A DNA stretch of 18,146 bases from UBA11606 sp039815945 (GCA_039815945.1 JBCBYI010000065.1:1-18146), one strand, 5' to 3'. Positions 6,060-13,270 are shown, counted from the stretch's first letter. A program made the numbers and translations. The notes: generated by a model not told the origin, from the sequence alone.

Positions 6060-6142
6060 CGCGGATCGCCGCTGGCTTGAGCGAGGAGCAGCACAGCGAG
6101 CGTGAACCCGACCGCCATGCCGACGATGAACGCAGACGTCAT
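6056..6142 (-). CDS. 28-aa membrane peptide
   Basis: This reads MTSAFIVGMAVGFTLAVLLL then AQASGDPR and a stop: almost the whole peptide is one membrane helix followed by a short polar tail. Its ATG overlaps the stop of the 50-aa gene upstream as ATGA, and its own stop overlaps another ATG in the same way. Both the hydrophobic pattern and the two four-base overlaps argue that it is real despite its size. Function is unknown; small holin-like or membrane-anchoring roles are possible. Confidence 0.6.
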   Translation of the reverse strand: MTSAFIVGMAVGFTLAVLLLAQASGDPR

Positions 6143-6291
6143 GGCCGCCCGTCCTCGATCGGCAACCGAAGCTGCCCAGGAGGCCGCAGCCGTCGACGTG
6201 CCTCGGCGAGGTCGAGAACCGCCGCGGTCGTGGGGCGTTCGGGTCGTTCGGCCGGATCACCGACGAACCAGATCTCCGCTACGGGATTCAT
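6139..6291 (-). CDS. 50-aa protein in the overlap chain, unknown
   Basis: The product starts MNPVAEIWFVGDPAERPERP and ends LRLPIEDGRP, with a central helix rich in alanine and arginine. ATG 6291 overlaps the stop of the replication-type gene as ATGA, and its own stop overlaps the next ATG in the same way, which strongly suggests coupled translation. No family is recognised; the C-terminal LPIEDG motif could be a short interaction peptide, but that is a guess. Confidence 0.6.
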   Translation of the reverse strand: MNPVAEIWFVGDPAERPERPTTAAVLDLAEARRRLRPPGQLRLPIEDGRP

Positions 6292-6944
6292 GCGGTCTCC
6301 GGAAGGGGTGCCTGCGAGAGCGTGGCGGTGGGATCGATCCGGGCACGTACGGCCCTGACACGCGAAGCGGCGTCGGCGATCCAGATCTCATCTGTCGGCT
6401 CGTCGCCCGGTGCTGGCCGATCAGTGTCAGACGACGAGCCGTCTAGGGAGATATCTAGGGGTCTAGGGAGGGGGGACGTTTTCGGACCCCCCATTTGGTC
6501 CGATTTGGTCCCCCCCAAACGGTCCGATTTGGTCCCCCCCATTTCCTTGGGGGGTCCGATTTGGTCCCCCCCAATCTCAGACTGAGCGAGAGCAGCGTCG
6601 ACGTTGAACCGAGTGATCCACGGGACCCCGGGTCCGCCCGTGTTCTGCTTGGGTCGGACCCGCTCGAGCAAGCCGGCACTGACCAGCACGGCCATCACCG
6701 ACCTGATCCGCTTGATGTTCCGCTCCGATGGCTCGACCAGGCACCAACGCTCCAACACCTGGGCGTTGGTGTCGTCGACCTCGAAGCGCTGCAAGTCGAG
6801 GAACCATGCCGCGACCCCGAACCCGATCTGTGCGTCGCGCGGAGGCAAGTCCTTGACCGCGGCGCGGACCAGAGCGGCGAAGCGCTTGGCATCGACAATT
6901 TGGACGTAGTTGGGGCTGGTGGTGGCGTCCCCAGCACGGGTCAC
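6288..6944 (-). CDS. winged-helix replication-type protein with origin-like repeats in its gene
   Basis: Residues about 10-120 of this 218-aa protein look like a winged-helix domain: YVQIVDAKRFAALVRAAVKD, a helical segment ending LVEPSERNIKRIRSVMAVLV and SAGLLERVRPKQ, resembling replication initiators of plasmids and phages. Residues about 123-155 are an unusual linker with GGTKSD repeats, produced because the DNA there is three 20-base iterons (6497-6572). A gene with iterons inside it recalls lambda O. The C-terminus is disordered. The GTG start overlaps the upstream stop as GTGA. It sits just downstream of int and xis genes, as replication genes do in satellites. Initiator function is inferred; no helicase or primase motif is present. 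Confidence 0.6.
   Translation of the reverse strand: MTRAGDATTSPNYVQIVDAKRFAALVRAAVKDLPPRDAQIGFGVAAWFLDLQRFEVDDTNAQVLERWCLVEPSERNIKRIRSVMAVLVSAGLLERVRPKQNTGGPGVPWITRFNVDAALAQSEIGGDQIGPPKEMGGTKSDRLGGTKSDQMGGPKTSPLPRPLDISLDGSSSDTDRPAPGDEPTDEIWIADAASRVRAVRARIDPTATLSQAPLPETA
6443..6466. repeat. three TCTAGGG motifs
   Basis: TCTAGGG occurs three times (CTAG at 6443, 6455 and 6463) inside the replication-type gene, next to the iterons. CTAG is normally rare in high-GC bacterial DNA. A second cluster lies upstream of the excisionase-like gene. They may belong to the same origin or be binding sites for an element regulator. Confidence 0.5.
6497..6572. repeat. three iterons, putative replication origin
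   Basis: The exact 20-base unit GGTCCGATTTGGTCCCCCCC occurs at 6497-6516, 6521-6540 and 6553-6572, with start-to-start spacing of 24 and 32 bases. Partial copies and an inverted GGACCCCCC (6484-6492) flank them. They lie in the middle of the replication-type gene and code for its GGTKSD linker. Identical third codon positions in a repeat like this imply selection on DNA, as expected for an initiator-binding origin. Confidence 0.65.
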
Positions 6945-7162
6945 TCACGTGCCCGACGCTCATCGAGCAGCCGAGCGACTTCCGCTAGAGCGACATCCAA
7001 CGACGCTGCGACCGTGGCGACATCCGTGACAGCGCGATGCAGCACCGGGTCACGATGCGGACCGATCGACGGACCAGCGGAGATGCACGTCGCCAGCACA
7101 TCCCGAGCCGTCGAACGCGCGTCGATGAGGCCAGCAACGAAGGCTTCAGGGTTCGAGGTCAT
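6941..7162 (-). CDS. small helical protein, 73 aa
   Basis: I do not recognise this protein. ATG 7162 overlaps the stop of the excisionase-like gene as ATGA, and its TGA overlaps the GTG of the replication-type gene, so it is embedded in a coupled operon. The product is alanine-rich and helical (AGLIDARSTARDVLATCISA, later TDVATVAASLDVALAEVARL), with a possible coiled coil at the C-terminus and no membrane segment. A role with the replication protein is possible from position alone. Confidence 0.65.
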   Translation of the reverse strand: MTSNPEAFVAGLIDARSTARDVLATCISAGPSIGPHRDPVLHRAVTDVATVAASLDVALAEVARLLDERRARE

Positions 7163-7359
7163 CGGTTCGCCCCGGCGTCGGGGACCGCGTGGCCATCGAT
7201 CCAGGTATCGATCTCGGTGACCCGAAACCGGATCAAACGACCGACACGAACGAACGGAATCGCCCGTCGGTGAACAAGCCCGCGGATGTGGCGGGGGGTG
7301 GTGCCGAGATAGTCGGCGATGCCCTCAACGCTCTCCAACTGTCGTCTAGTTTCCGTCAC
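7159..7359 (-). CDS. xis: excisionase-like winged-helix protein (helix_turn_helix 17 type)
   Basis: Excisionases bend attachment-site DNA and steer the integrase to excision; related proteins act as activators. The 66-aa product contains the compact pattern of this class: VEGIADYLGTTPRHIRGLVH (recognition helix) then RRAIPFVRVGRLIRFRVTEI and DTWI, residues about 11-54. I chose GTG 7359, preceded by GGAGG; the upstream frame is open to 7446 but is arginine/serine-rich and noncoding-like. It is next to the integrase on the same strand and overlaps the 73-aa gene by four bases. It could instead be a regulator of the replication operon. Confidence 0.75.
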   Translation of the reverse strand: MTETRRQLESVEGIADYLGTTPRHIRGLVHRRAIPFVRVGRLIRFRVTEIDTWIDGHAVPDAGANR

Positions 7360-7499
7360 TTCGCCTCCGTTTCGGGTACGAACGCGGACACTAGGCGCGG
7401 CAAAAGCCATCGAAGCTGTGGATCTAGACGCGAGGTGGGTAGTCAACTCGGCGTCTAGGCCGGTTGAGATAGGTCTAGATCGGTTGCGGTTGGTTTAGA
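7345..7499. promoter_or_regulatory. CTAG-rich control region of the excisionase operon
   Basis: CTAG occurs at 7346, 7391, 7424, 7455 and 7475, with a near copy GGTTTAGATC ending at 7499. Several share a longer form (GCGTCTAGGCC, GGTCTAGATCGG, and GATCTAGACGC in inverse). The stretch covers the start of the excisionase-like gene and the 257 bases before it, where the operon promoter should lie. No clear -35/-10 pair was found; the repeats are candidate regulator sites. Confidence 0.45.
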
Positions 7500-7616
7500 T
7501 CGATTCTCGACGAGAAAACCGTCACGGAACTGAAACATTACCGCGGTCAGCCGGGCCGGTTGTCCTGCCCGTGGGGGCTATTCAGCGACCACCCGGTCAG
7601 GTCTCGGGCACCTTCT

Positions 7617-8756
7617 CTACCGCCTGGCGGTACCCGCCGAGCCTCGATCGTCGGCAGCGAAGGCCGAAGAGACCGCTGACCTCGTCGAGTCGTCGGCGGT
7701 CGGCCAGAGGGCGGCGTACGTCCCGAGTGTCTCCGCTGCGGTGGCGTGGCCCATGCGGGCCTGCACGGTCTTCACCGACTCGCCTGCGGCGATCAGCAAC
7801 GAAGCGTAGAAGTGGCGTAGCTGATGCCACCCGGTGGCTTCGGGTGGCAGTCCTGCACGGGTTGCGCCGCGGTGCCAGGAGTCCGAGAGCGTGTTGCGAC
7901 GAAGCGGCCGGCCGTCGCGGTTGGTGAAGATGAGTTGGCGGTGGCCCTCTCCGACTTCGTCGGCGACGGTGACGGGATTGAAGGTGTCGATGTGCAGGTT
8001 GAGCTCGTGAACGAGCTCGTCGGGGATGGGGATCGTCCGGTGCGACGCCGGGGTCTTCGGCCGGGCGAGCCTGGGTCCTCCGGTGGTCGTTGAGAGCTGT
8101 CGATCGACGGTGATGGTCCGGCGGGAGAGGTCGAGAGCTTCGATGGACAGCCCGGCGGTTTCCCCGGGGCGAAGACCTGCAGCGGCCCCGCACCAGACGA
8201 AGGCTCGAAGCCAGGGGGCGACGGAGTCAGCGAGGGCGACCACGTGGTCAGGCTTGAGCACTACGAGCCGCGCCGGGTCTCGGGGAGGATCTGCTGGGAG
8301 TCGGATCTTGGTCGTCGTTGCGGGATTGAGGGCAATGACCCTGTCGGCCACAGCAGCAGTGAGGACCGACACGAGTCGCCGGTAGATCGCCTCCACTGTC
8401 GACGGAGCCAGGTGCTCGTCGAGGTCCTTTACGAACCGGCGAATCTGGGTGTTCGTGATGGAGCCGATCGGCTTGTCACCGAAGGCAGGCAGGATCCAAC
8501 TGCGTAGGTGCGACTCGGCCTGCTCGCGGGTCGAAGCGCGCCAGCGCTGCGACTCCAGCCATTCATCGACATAGTCCCCGAGGGTTCGGCGACCAGCGGC
8601 GGGGTCTGTCCACGCTCCGCGGTCCGCGTCCGCCTCGAGGTTCCTCGCCCACGCCTCCGCGTCAGCCTTGAGCTTGAAGAGCCGCGTCGTGCGACGACCA
8701 GAAGGACCGACGACCGCCGCTCGCCAGCCCTTCTGGTGCTTGTAGATCGAGGCCAT
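7617..8756 (-). CDS. int: tyrosine integrase of the element
   Basis: This is a tyrosine recombinase that integrates and excises the element. The 379-aa length is typical. Residues about 1-50 form an arm-binding domain (MASIYKHQKGWRAAVVGPSG), about 58-140 the SAM-like core-binding domain, and the rest the catalytic domain with all expected residues: R196 (AAGLRPGE), K234, H311-x2-R314 (WHQLRHFYAS), H337 (MGHATAAETLGTY) and the nucleophile Y347. ATG 8756 has GGAG ten bases upstream. It reads away from attR at 8932-8961, and its promoter region carries the arm-like repeats, so it may repress itself. It targets the 3' end of rnpB here. Confidence 0.93.
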   Translation of the reverse strand: MASIYKHQKGWRAAVVGPSGRRTTRLFKLKADAEAWARNLEADADRGAWTDPAAGRRTLGDYVDEWLESQRWRASTREQAESHLRSWILPAFGDKPIGSITNTQIRRFVKDLDEHLAPSTVEAIYRRLVSVLTAAVADRVIALNPATTTKIRLPADPPRDPARLVVLKPDHVVALADSVAPWLRAFVWCGAAAGLRPGETAGLSIEALDLSRRTITVDRQLSTTTGGPRLARPKTPASHRTIPIPDELVHELNLHIDTFNPVTVADEVGEGHRQLIFTNRDGRPLRRNTLSDSWHRGATRAGLPPEATGWHQLRHFYASLLIAAGESVKTVQARMGHATAAETLGTYAALWPTADDSTRSAVSSAFAADDRGSAGTARR

Positions 8757-8778
8757 CGACTATCCGCTCCGGGTCCCT

Positions 8779-8798
8779 GTGTGCAATCTGTGTGCACA
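8779..8798 (+). promoter_or_regulatory. putative integrase arm-type site, right end
   Basis: GTGTGCAATCTGTGTGCACA matches the left-end site at 114-133 at 17 of 20 positions, including both GTGTGCA motifs at the same 11-base spacing. Two more TGTGCA motifs lie at 8893-8908. The site is between the integrase start and its possible promoter. Confidence 0.6.
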
Positions 8799-8802
8799 AG
8801 TA

Positions 8803-8830
8803 TTCGTACCAAGACGTCAAAGAACGTCAA
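8803..8830 (-). promoter_or_regulatory. possible integrase promoter
   Basis: Reading the minus strand, TTGACG (8830-8825) and TACGAA (8808-8803) are separated by 16 bases, a fair match to a principal-sigma promoter. TTGACG is repeated at 8819-8814. It lies about 50 bases before the integrase ATG. A 7-bp hairpin GGGAAAG/CTTTCCC (8874-8892) lies further upstream. Confidence 0.4.
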
Positions 8831-8931
8831 ACCTGGACAGTACACGGGAACTAGGTTTATGGTTGGAATTACTGGGAAAGAGAGCCTTTCCCTGTGTGCA
8901 TGTGCAACTTCACTGTCCGGGGCGAACAATT

Positions 8932-8961
8932 CCCCGCTTACAGGTCGACTCCCCGCCACCA
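8932..8961 (+). repeat. attR: right copy of 30-bp core direct repeat
   Basis: This is the exact copy of 43-72, representing the severed 3' end of rnpB. In an empty chromosome rnpB would run directly into the bases after 8961 and converge with the MMPL gene, whose stop is only 12 bases away. No rnpB sequence precedes this copy, so it is not a second gene. Confidence 0.92.
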
Positions 8962-8967
8962 CCGACC

Positions 8968-8998
8968 AAACGTCAGCCCCCGACCGGCACCGACGTTT
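8968..8998. terminator. inverted repeat at the end of the MMPL gene
   Basis: AAACGTC (8968-8974) pairs with GACGTTT (8992-8998). It covers the MMPL stop codon and, before the element arrived, lay just after rnpB, so it could have ended both converging transcripts. With the element present rnpB no longer reads into it. Confidence 0.4.
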
Positions 8999-11723
8999 CA
9001 GTCGCACTGGCGTCGAACCCGGCGTCGACGTCGACGAACGCCCGCTCCGCCGGTTCGCGGTCGTCGGTGAGAGCGACCAGGATGGCCGGCAACACGGCGA
9101 GCGTGGCGACGAGCGCCATCACGATCATCAGCGCCGTCAGCAGCCCGTAGGCGGCGAAGAGCGGCATCGGGGCGAGGGCGAGGATGCCGAAGCCAACGGC
9201 GGAGCTGGCGGCCGAGGCGACGAGCGCGAGCCCGGTGCCCTCGCCGGCGACGCGTGCCGCCGTCTCCCGTGCACCGTGGCGCTCGAGCTCCTCTCGATAC
9301 CGAACGATGAAGTGGATCGCGAAGTCCACGCCGATGCCGATCGACACCGCAGCGATCGTGGCGGTGACGAGGTTGATCGAGAAGCCGGCCAGGTACATCA
9401 CCGCGTACAGCCAGGCGACGACCATCGTGATCGGGAGGATGCTGACCACGCCATAGCGGATCGACCGCAGGAAGAGCCCACCGAGCAACAGACACATGGC
9501 GAGCGCGACGGGCAACGACACCTGCAGGGCCCGGTTGGTCGCGTCGAGTGACGCTTCTCGGACGAAGGCGCTGCCGGTGACCTGGACGAACGAGCCGCCG
9601 AAGTCGTCGGAGATCGACACCGCGATCGGATCGAGCGACTCACGAGTCGACGTGATCGACTCCTGAGACCGACTGTCGACGACGCTCATCTCGAACACGG
9701 TGCTGGGCTGGGCACCGAGGTCGACGACGGTCGTGACGTCATCGGGCGTGAGCACCAGCTGCTGTGCGTCGAAGGGAACGCCGGTGCGGCCGGCGACCTC
9801 GACGAGCGCCTCGATCTGACCGCGCGTGTCGGGGATGCCGTCGCCATCGACGTCGGTCACGGTCACGCCCGTCTGGTCGGCGACGAGACCGAGCATGACC
9901 TCGGATGCGAGCGCGGCGTCGAAGACCTCGAAGATGCCGCCGTCGATGCGGACGCCGTCGGCGTCGGCCGCCAACGTGTCGGTGTCGAGATCGCGGATCT
10001 CCTGCAGGCGGGCCTGGAGGGCCGACAGTGCGTCGGGGTCGCCGAGGTCGCCTTCGACGTAGAGCAGCGCTGGCTCACCGCCGCGGTCCCCGACGTGGAG
10101 GTCCAGCTGATCGAGGCCGACGACGAAGTCGGTGTCGGAGGAGAAGAAGTCCTCGACGTCGAACTCGGCGGGTACCCGCACGGCGAAGATCGCTGCGATT
10201 GCGGTGACCGAGAGAGCGATGGAAACGACGAGCGCCGGACGGACGGCGAGCGTCGCGATCACCCCGCCGACGCGGCGGGCGAGACGATCGTCGCCCGCAC
10301 CGACGGGACGATCGGCGACCCGATCGCCGTGCTTGCGCCGCTGCACCAGGTAGGGCAGGCCGAGCGTGGCGACGGCCGTGACGACCGTCAGCACCGCGCC
10401 GAGCCACGGCAGGACGAACACGAGCATGAGCACCGAGGTCATCGCGAGCGACGCCGCACCGAGCCCGCCGAGCACGCGACCGACGGTGGCCCGACGGCCG
10501 GGCCGCGGGGCCGGCACGTCGGCTTCGATCTGTGACACGACCAGCGGGGCGACGATGCCGAGCAGCAGGTAGGCCGACACCAGGGCGATGGCGGCGCCGA
10601 GGCCGAACTGGTCGATCGATTCGATGCCGGAGGTCAGGTTGGCGAGGAAGGCGGTGGTGCCCGTGGCGAGCGCGAGCAGCAGGGCGGCCGACACGGCGGT
10701 CATGCCGCCGACGTACGCCGGGCGGGCGGCGGCGCCGTCGGCTCGCTCTTCGCGATAGCGACCGATCGCGTGGAACGCGTAGTCGACACCGAAGCTGATC
10801 ATCGCGACCGGCACGATGAGCGACAGGACGAGATCGTCCTCGAGGCCGATCAGGTTGCTGATGCCCTTGAGCCACACGAGCAGGACGAGGAAGGCGAGAC
10901 TCACCGTGGCGAGCACCCAGTAGCTGCGGAAGGTGAGCCCGACCAGGACGAGGACGGCGAGTACGGTGAATCCGATGAACGGACCAGCGACCGCACCCTG
11001 CTCCTGGGAGGTCAGGTTGACGTCGATCGCGACGCCGAAGGTGCGCAGGCCGTCGACCCGGAAGACCTCCTGCACGTCGCGGTCGAACTCCTCGATGTCG
11101 GTGTCGCCGCCGAGGTTGACCGACGCGGTGGCGAAGCCGAGCTGATCGTTGTCGGACAGCACGGTCACGGCGACGGCGGGCACGGTCCACCCGTCGGCCG
11201 TGCGGCTGGACTGGGCCGAGATGCCGAGCACATCGGAACGTTCGCCGAACTCGTCGATGATCTCGCTCCCGACCGCCTTGACCTCGGCGTCGGTCGCGTC
11301 GGCCAGCCCCGCTCCCCCGCGTTCGCGCAATTCGGTGTCGACGAGATCGGCGAGCGTCACGACACCGACGACCTCGGTGCGCACGTCGGCCTCGAAGTAG
11401 GTCACGAGCGACGAGCCGAGCGTGGCGTCGGCCCGGAGCGACCGCTCCGCGTCGTGCAGCGCACGCAGCGAGTCGGCCGTGAGCAGGTCCCCGCTCTCCG
11501 CCTCGACGATCAGGAACGTCGGGTGGACCGACGAGGCGAAGGTCTCGTCGATGCGGTCCCGGGCGGTGAAGACGTCGCCGCCCGGCTCGGTCGAGGCCGA
11601 GGTGTCGGGCGCCATGGTGAGGAACGGGACGAGCAGCAGTGCGGTGAAGGCGAGCACGGCGGCGAGCACTCGGCCGGGGCGCTCAGCGAGCCGGTCGAAG
11701 ACGTTGGTGAGGGCGGTGGTCAT
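8973..11723 (-). CDS. MMPL/RND family exporter
   Basis: This is a large inner-membrane transporter of the RND superfamily (MMPL branch), which moves lipids or drugs using the proton gradient. The 916-aa product is an internal duplication: a membrane helix at about 17-36, a large external loop to about 245, five helices to about 400, then the same pattern again. Each half has the GVD-x3-H motif (FGVDYAFHAIGRYREE near 312; IGVDFAIHFIVRYREE in the second half). The second loop has DVDGDGIPDT (about 624-633), a calcium-loop-like motif. I chose ATG 11723; the longer TTG start lies in the operator. Divergent from a TetR gene with shared operators, it is probably repressed by it. Substrate unknown. 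Confidence 0.85.
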   Translation of the reverse strand: MTTALTNVFDRLAERPGRVLAAVLAFTALLLVPFLTMAPDTSASTEPGGDVFTARDRIDETFASSVHPTFLIVEAESGDLLTADSLRALHDAERSLRADATLGSSLVTYFEADVRTEVVGVVTLADLVDTELRERGGAGLADATDAEVKAVGSEIIDEFGERSDVLGISAQSSRTADGWTVPAVAVTVLSDNDQLGFATASVNLGGDTDIEEFDRDVQEVFRVDGLRTFGVAIDVNLTSQEQGAVAGPFIGFTVLAVLVLVGLTFRSYWVLATVSLAFLVLLVWLKGISNLIGLEDDLVLSLIVPVAMISFGVDYAFHAIGRYREERADGAAARPAYVGGMTAVSAALLLALATGTTAFLANLTSGIESIDQFGLGAAIALVSAYLLLGIVAPLVVSQIEADVPAPRPGRRATVGRVLGGLGAASLAMTSVLMLVFVLPWLGAVLTVVTAVATLGLPYLVQRRKHGDRVADRPVGAGDDRLARRVGGVIATLAVRPALVVSIALSVTAIAAIFAVRVPAEFDVEDFFSSDTDFVVGLDQLDLHVGDRGGEPALLYVEGDLGDPDALSALQARLQEIRDLDTDTLAADADGVRIDGGIFEVFDAALASEVMLGLVADQTGVTVTDVDGDGIPDTRGQIEALVEVAGRTGVPFDAQQLVLTPDDVTTVVDLGAQPSTVFEMSVVDSRSQESITSTRESLDPIAVSISDDFGGSFVQVTGSAFVREASLDATNRALQVSLPVALAMCLLLGGLFLRSIRYGVVSILPITMVVAWLYAVMYLAGFSINLVTATIAAVSIGIGVDFAIHFIVRYREELERHGARETAARVAGEGTGLALVASAASSAVGFGILALAPMPLFAAYGLLTALMIVMALVATLAVLPAILVALTDDREPAERAFVDVDAGFDASATETSVPVGG

Positions 11724-11758
11724 GAGCGGAGGAGATCCTGTTTGGGGGACGGGATGGA

Positions 11759-11813
11759 CTGACAGTGTCAAGTTGACAGTGTCAAGCTACGGAACCCGGC
11801 TTGACATTGTCAA
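11759..11813. promoter_or_regulatory. triple TetR operator with divergent promoters
   Basis: Three copies of the palindrome TTGACANTGTCAA lie at 11759-11771 (first base C), 11773-11785 and 11801-11813. Their centres are 14 and 28 bases apart. On the + strand TTGACA at 11801 can serve as -35 of the TetR gene with CAGACT (11824) as -10; on the minus strand TTGACA (11813-11808) with TAGCTT 18 bases on can serve the exporter gene. A bound repressor would block both. Confidence 0.75.
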
Positions 11814-11836
11814 GGGGTATTCGCAGACTTCTCGAC

Positions 11837-12469
11837 ATGACGTCGTCACGACCCGACACCGCCGGTGCCCTGCGCTCGGCCACCGCTGCACTGGTGGCCG
11901 AACGCGGACCGACCGGCTTCAGCCTGCGCGAGGTCGCCCGCCGAGCCGGGGTCTCGCATGCGGCCCCCGCTCACCACTTCGGCGACTCCCGCGGACTCCT
12001 CACCGCCGTGGCGACCGAGGGCTTCCAAACCCTCAGCGCCAACTTCGATACCGCACTCGTCGGCATCGAAGCCCCGGTCGCGCGTCTCACCGCAATGGGT
12101 CGTGCGTACGTCCGAACCGCGCAGGAGAACCCCGGACACTTCGGGGTGATGTGCAACGACGAACTCGTCGACAACGACGATCCGGAGTTCGCCGCGGTGG
12201 CCAGCGCCGCCTACCTCCGACTGGTCGACGCCATCGCTGCGATCCGAGACGCCCACAACCCCGACCTCGACGTCGACGCCGCCGCGACCCTCACCTTCTC
12301 GGCGATCCACGGACTCGCGATCCTCACGCCGTCGCTCGGCGACCTCGCCGACAAGACCGACACCGCGACCGCGCCGGCCGATGATCTGGTCGAGCGCTTC
12401 ACCGAGTTCTTCATGCACGGCTTCGCGCCGGCGAGCGAGCGTGCGGTCGCCCCCGGCTCCACGCACTGA
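11837..12469 (+). CDS. TetR/AcrR family repressor of the adjacent exporter
   Basis: This is a ligand-responsive DNA-binding repressor. Residues about 10-55 of the 210-aa product hold the TetR helix-turn-helix (GFSLREVARRAGVSHAAPAH then HFGDSRGLLTAVA); the C-terminal helical domain would bind the inducer, probably an exporter substrate. I chose ATG 11837 because the longer frame starts inside an operator. No ribosome binding site is visible, and the best promoter places the transcript start within about two bases of the ATG, so the mRNA may be leaderless. The divergent MMPL gene and three palindromes between them support the pairing. Confidence 0.88.
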   Translation: MTSSRPDTAGALRSATAALVAERGPTGFSLREVARRAGVSHAAPAHHFGDSRGLLTAVATEGFQTLSANFDTALVGIEAPVARLTAMGRAYVRTAQENPGHFGVMCNDELVDNDDPEFAAVASAAYLRLVDAIAAIRDAHNPDLDVDAAATLTFSAIHGLAILTPSLGDLADKTDTATAPADDLVERFTEFFMHGFAPASERAVAPGSTH

Positions 12470-12560
12470 CGGCGCGGCCGACCGCAGCCGCCGCGATCAC
12501 CGGTGCGTCGCGGGCAACGGTTCTCCAGCACGACCGACGGCACTCTGGCACCATGGACGT

Positions 12561-12848
12561 ATGCAAGGCCCGACCCAGATGCCGCTCTCCGAGGAGCAGC
12601 TGCGCTGGGTCGAGCACGTCCACGAACTCGAGTACGTCGACCAGACCGTGCCCCGCCGAACCGGCGCCGTGGCGATGGCGTTGGCGATGCTCGATCGAGA
12701 ACTCCCGATGAGCAGCCGCCAGATCGCGTCGTTCGCCCGGATGGGCCACGAGACGGTCCGCCGAGGGGCCGACGCGCTCAGCGAGCTCGGCCTCATCGAC
12801 CGGCACCGGCGACCCCGCGTCGACAACGACACCAACGGCAGCGCCTGA
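12561..12848 (+). CDS. small winged-helix DNA-binding protein, 95 aa
   Basis: The product has a helix-turn-helix that resembles MarR/GntR-like winged helices: AVAMALAMLDRELPMSSRQI then ASFARMGHETVRRGADALSE and LGLIDRHRRPR. The first 40 residues (LSEEQLRWVEHVHELEYVDQ) are helical. I chose ATG 12561, though no clear ribosome binding site precedes it; overlapping frames on both strands give proline/arginine-rich products and were set aside. The target is unknown. The gene lies alone after the TetR gene, with about 90 bases between, and may be co-transcribed with it. Confidence 0.65.
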   Translation: MQGPTQMPLSEEQLRWVEHVHELEYVDQTVPRRTGAVAMALAMLDRELPMSSRQIASFARMGHETVRRGADALSELGLIDRHRRPRVDNDTNGSA

Positions 12849-12871
12849 GCAACGAGCGGATGGAGTCCGGC

Positions 12872-13267
12872 TCAGTCGTCGTCGCCCGGCCGGCGGCGGC
12901 CCTTCTTGACGTCGCCGCGACGCCGTTTGGCTTCGACCCGGCGCCGCTGACTGCCTCGGGTCGGCTTGGTCGCCCGCCGCGGCTTCTCGACGACACCGGC
13001 GTTGCGGATCCGGCCCCGCATCCGCTCGAGGGCGATCTCTCGGTTGCGGGTCTGTGAGCGTTCGTCGTCGACGGTCACCCGCACCACGTCGCCCAGCTTC
13101 GCCCGAACCCGCTCGCGCAACGCCGCTGGCATCGTCGGCGACTCGTCGAGCCGGAACACCGCGTCGACCTTCGTGTTGGACCGGTTCGCGTGCTGGCCGC
13201 CCGGCCCGCCGGACGCGACGAACCGGAACTCGATCTCGCTCTCGGGGACCTGCCAGCCCCCGGTCAC
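12872..13267 (-). CDS. arfB: ribosome rescue hydrolase ArfB-like (class I release factor domain)
   Basis: ArfB-type proteins free ribosomes stalled on broken mRNA by hydrolysing the peptidyl-tRNA. The catalytic GGQ is present in the typical context, SGGPGGQHANRSNTKVDAVF, in the first 40 residues, and the C-terminus is a lysine/arginine-rich tail (KPRRATKPTRGSQRRRVEAK) that in this family inserts into the empty mRNA channel. At 131 aa it is close to the usual 135-140. The GTG at 13267 starts three bases after the stop of the XRE gene, so the two form an operon. The lack of codon-recognition domains rules out RF1 and RF2. Confidence 0.88.
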   Translation of the reverse strand: MTGGWQVPESEIEFRFVASGGPGGQHANRSNTKVDAVFRLDESPTMPAALRERVRAKLGDVVRVTVDDERSQTRNREIALERMRGRIRNAGVVEKPRRATKPTRGSQRRRVEAKRRRGDVKKGRRRPGDDD

Positions 13268-13270
13268 GGC

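Noticed and set aside
8932..8961. A tRNA or tmRNA 3' end suggested by the CCACCA at the repeat end
   Set aside because: No T-arm can be paired around GTCGACT, and the preceding bases at the left copy match RNase P RNA instead.
8508..9551. 347-aa + strand frame crossing attR
   Set aside because: It runs through the integrase start, the attachment site and the MMPL end on the opposite strand and has shadow-like composition.
10770..11762. 330-aa + strand frame opposite the MMPL gene
   Set aside because: It is a shadow of the high-GC MMPL codons, rich in D, R, E, G and V without domain structure; the minus-strand product is clearly real.
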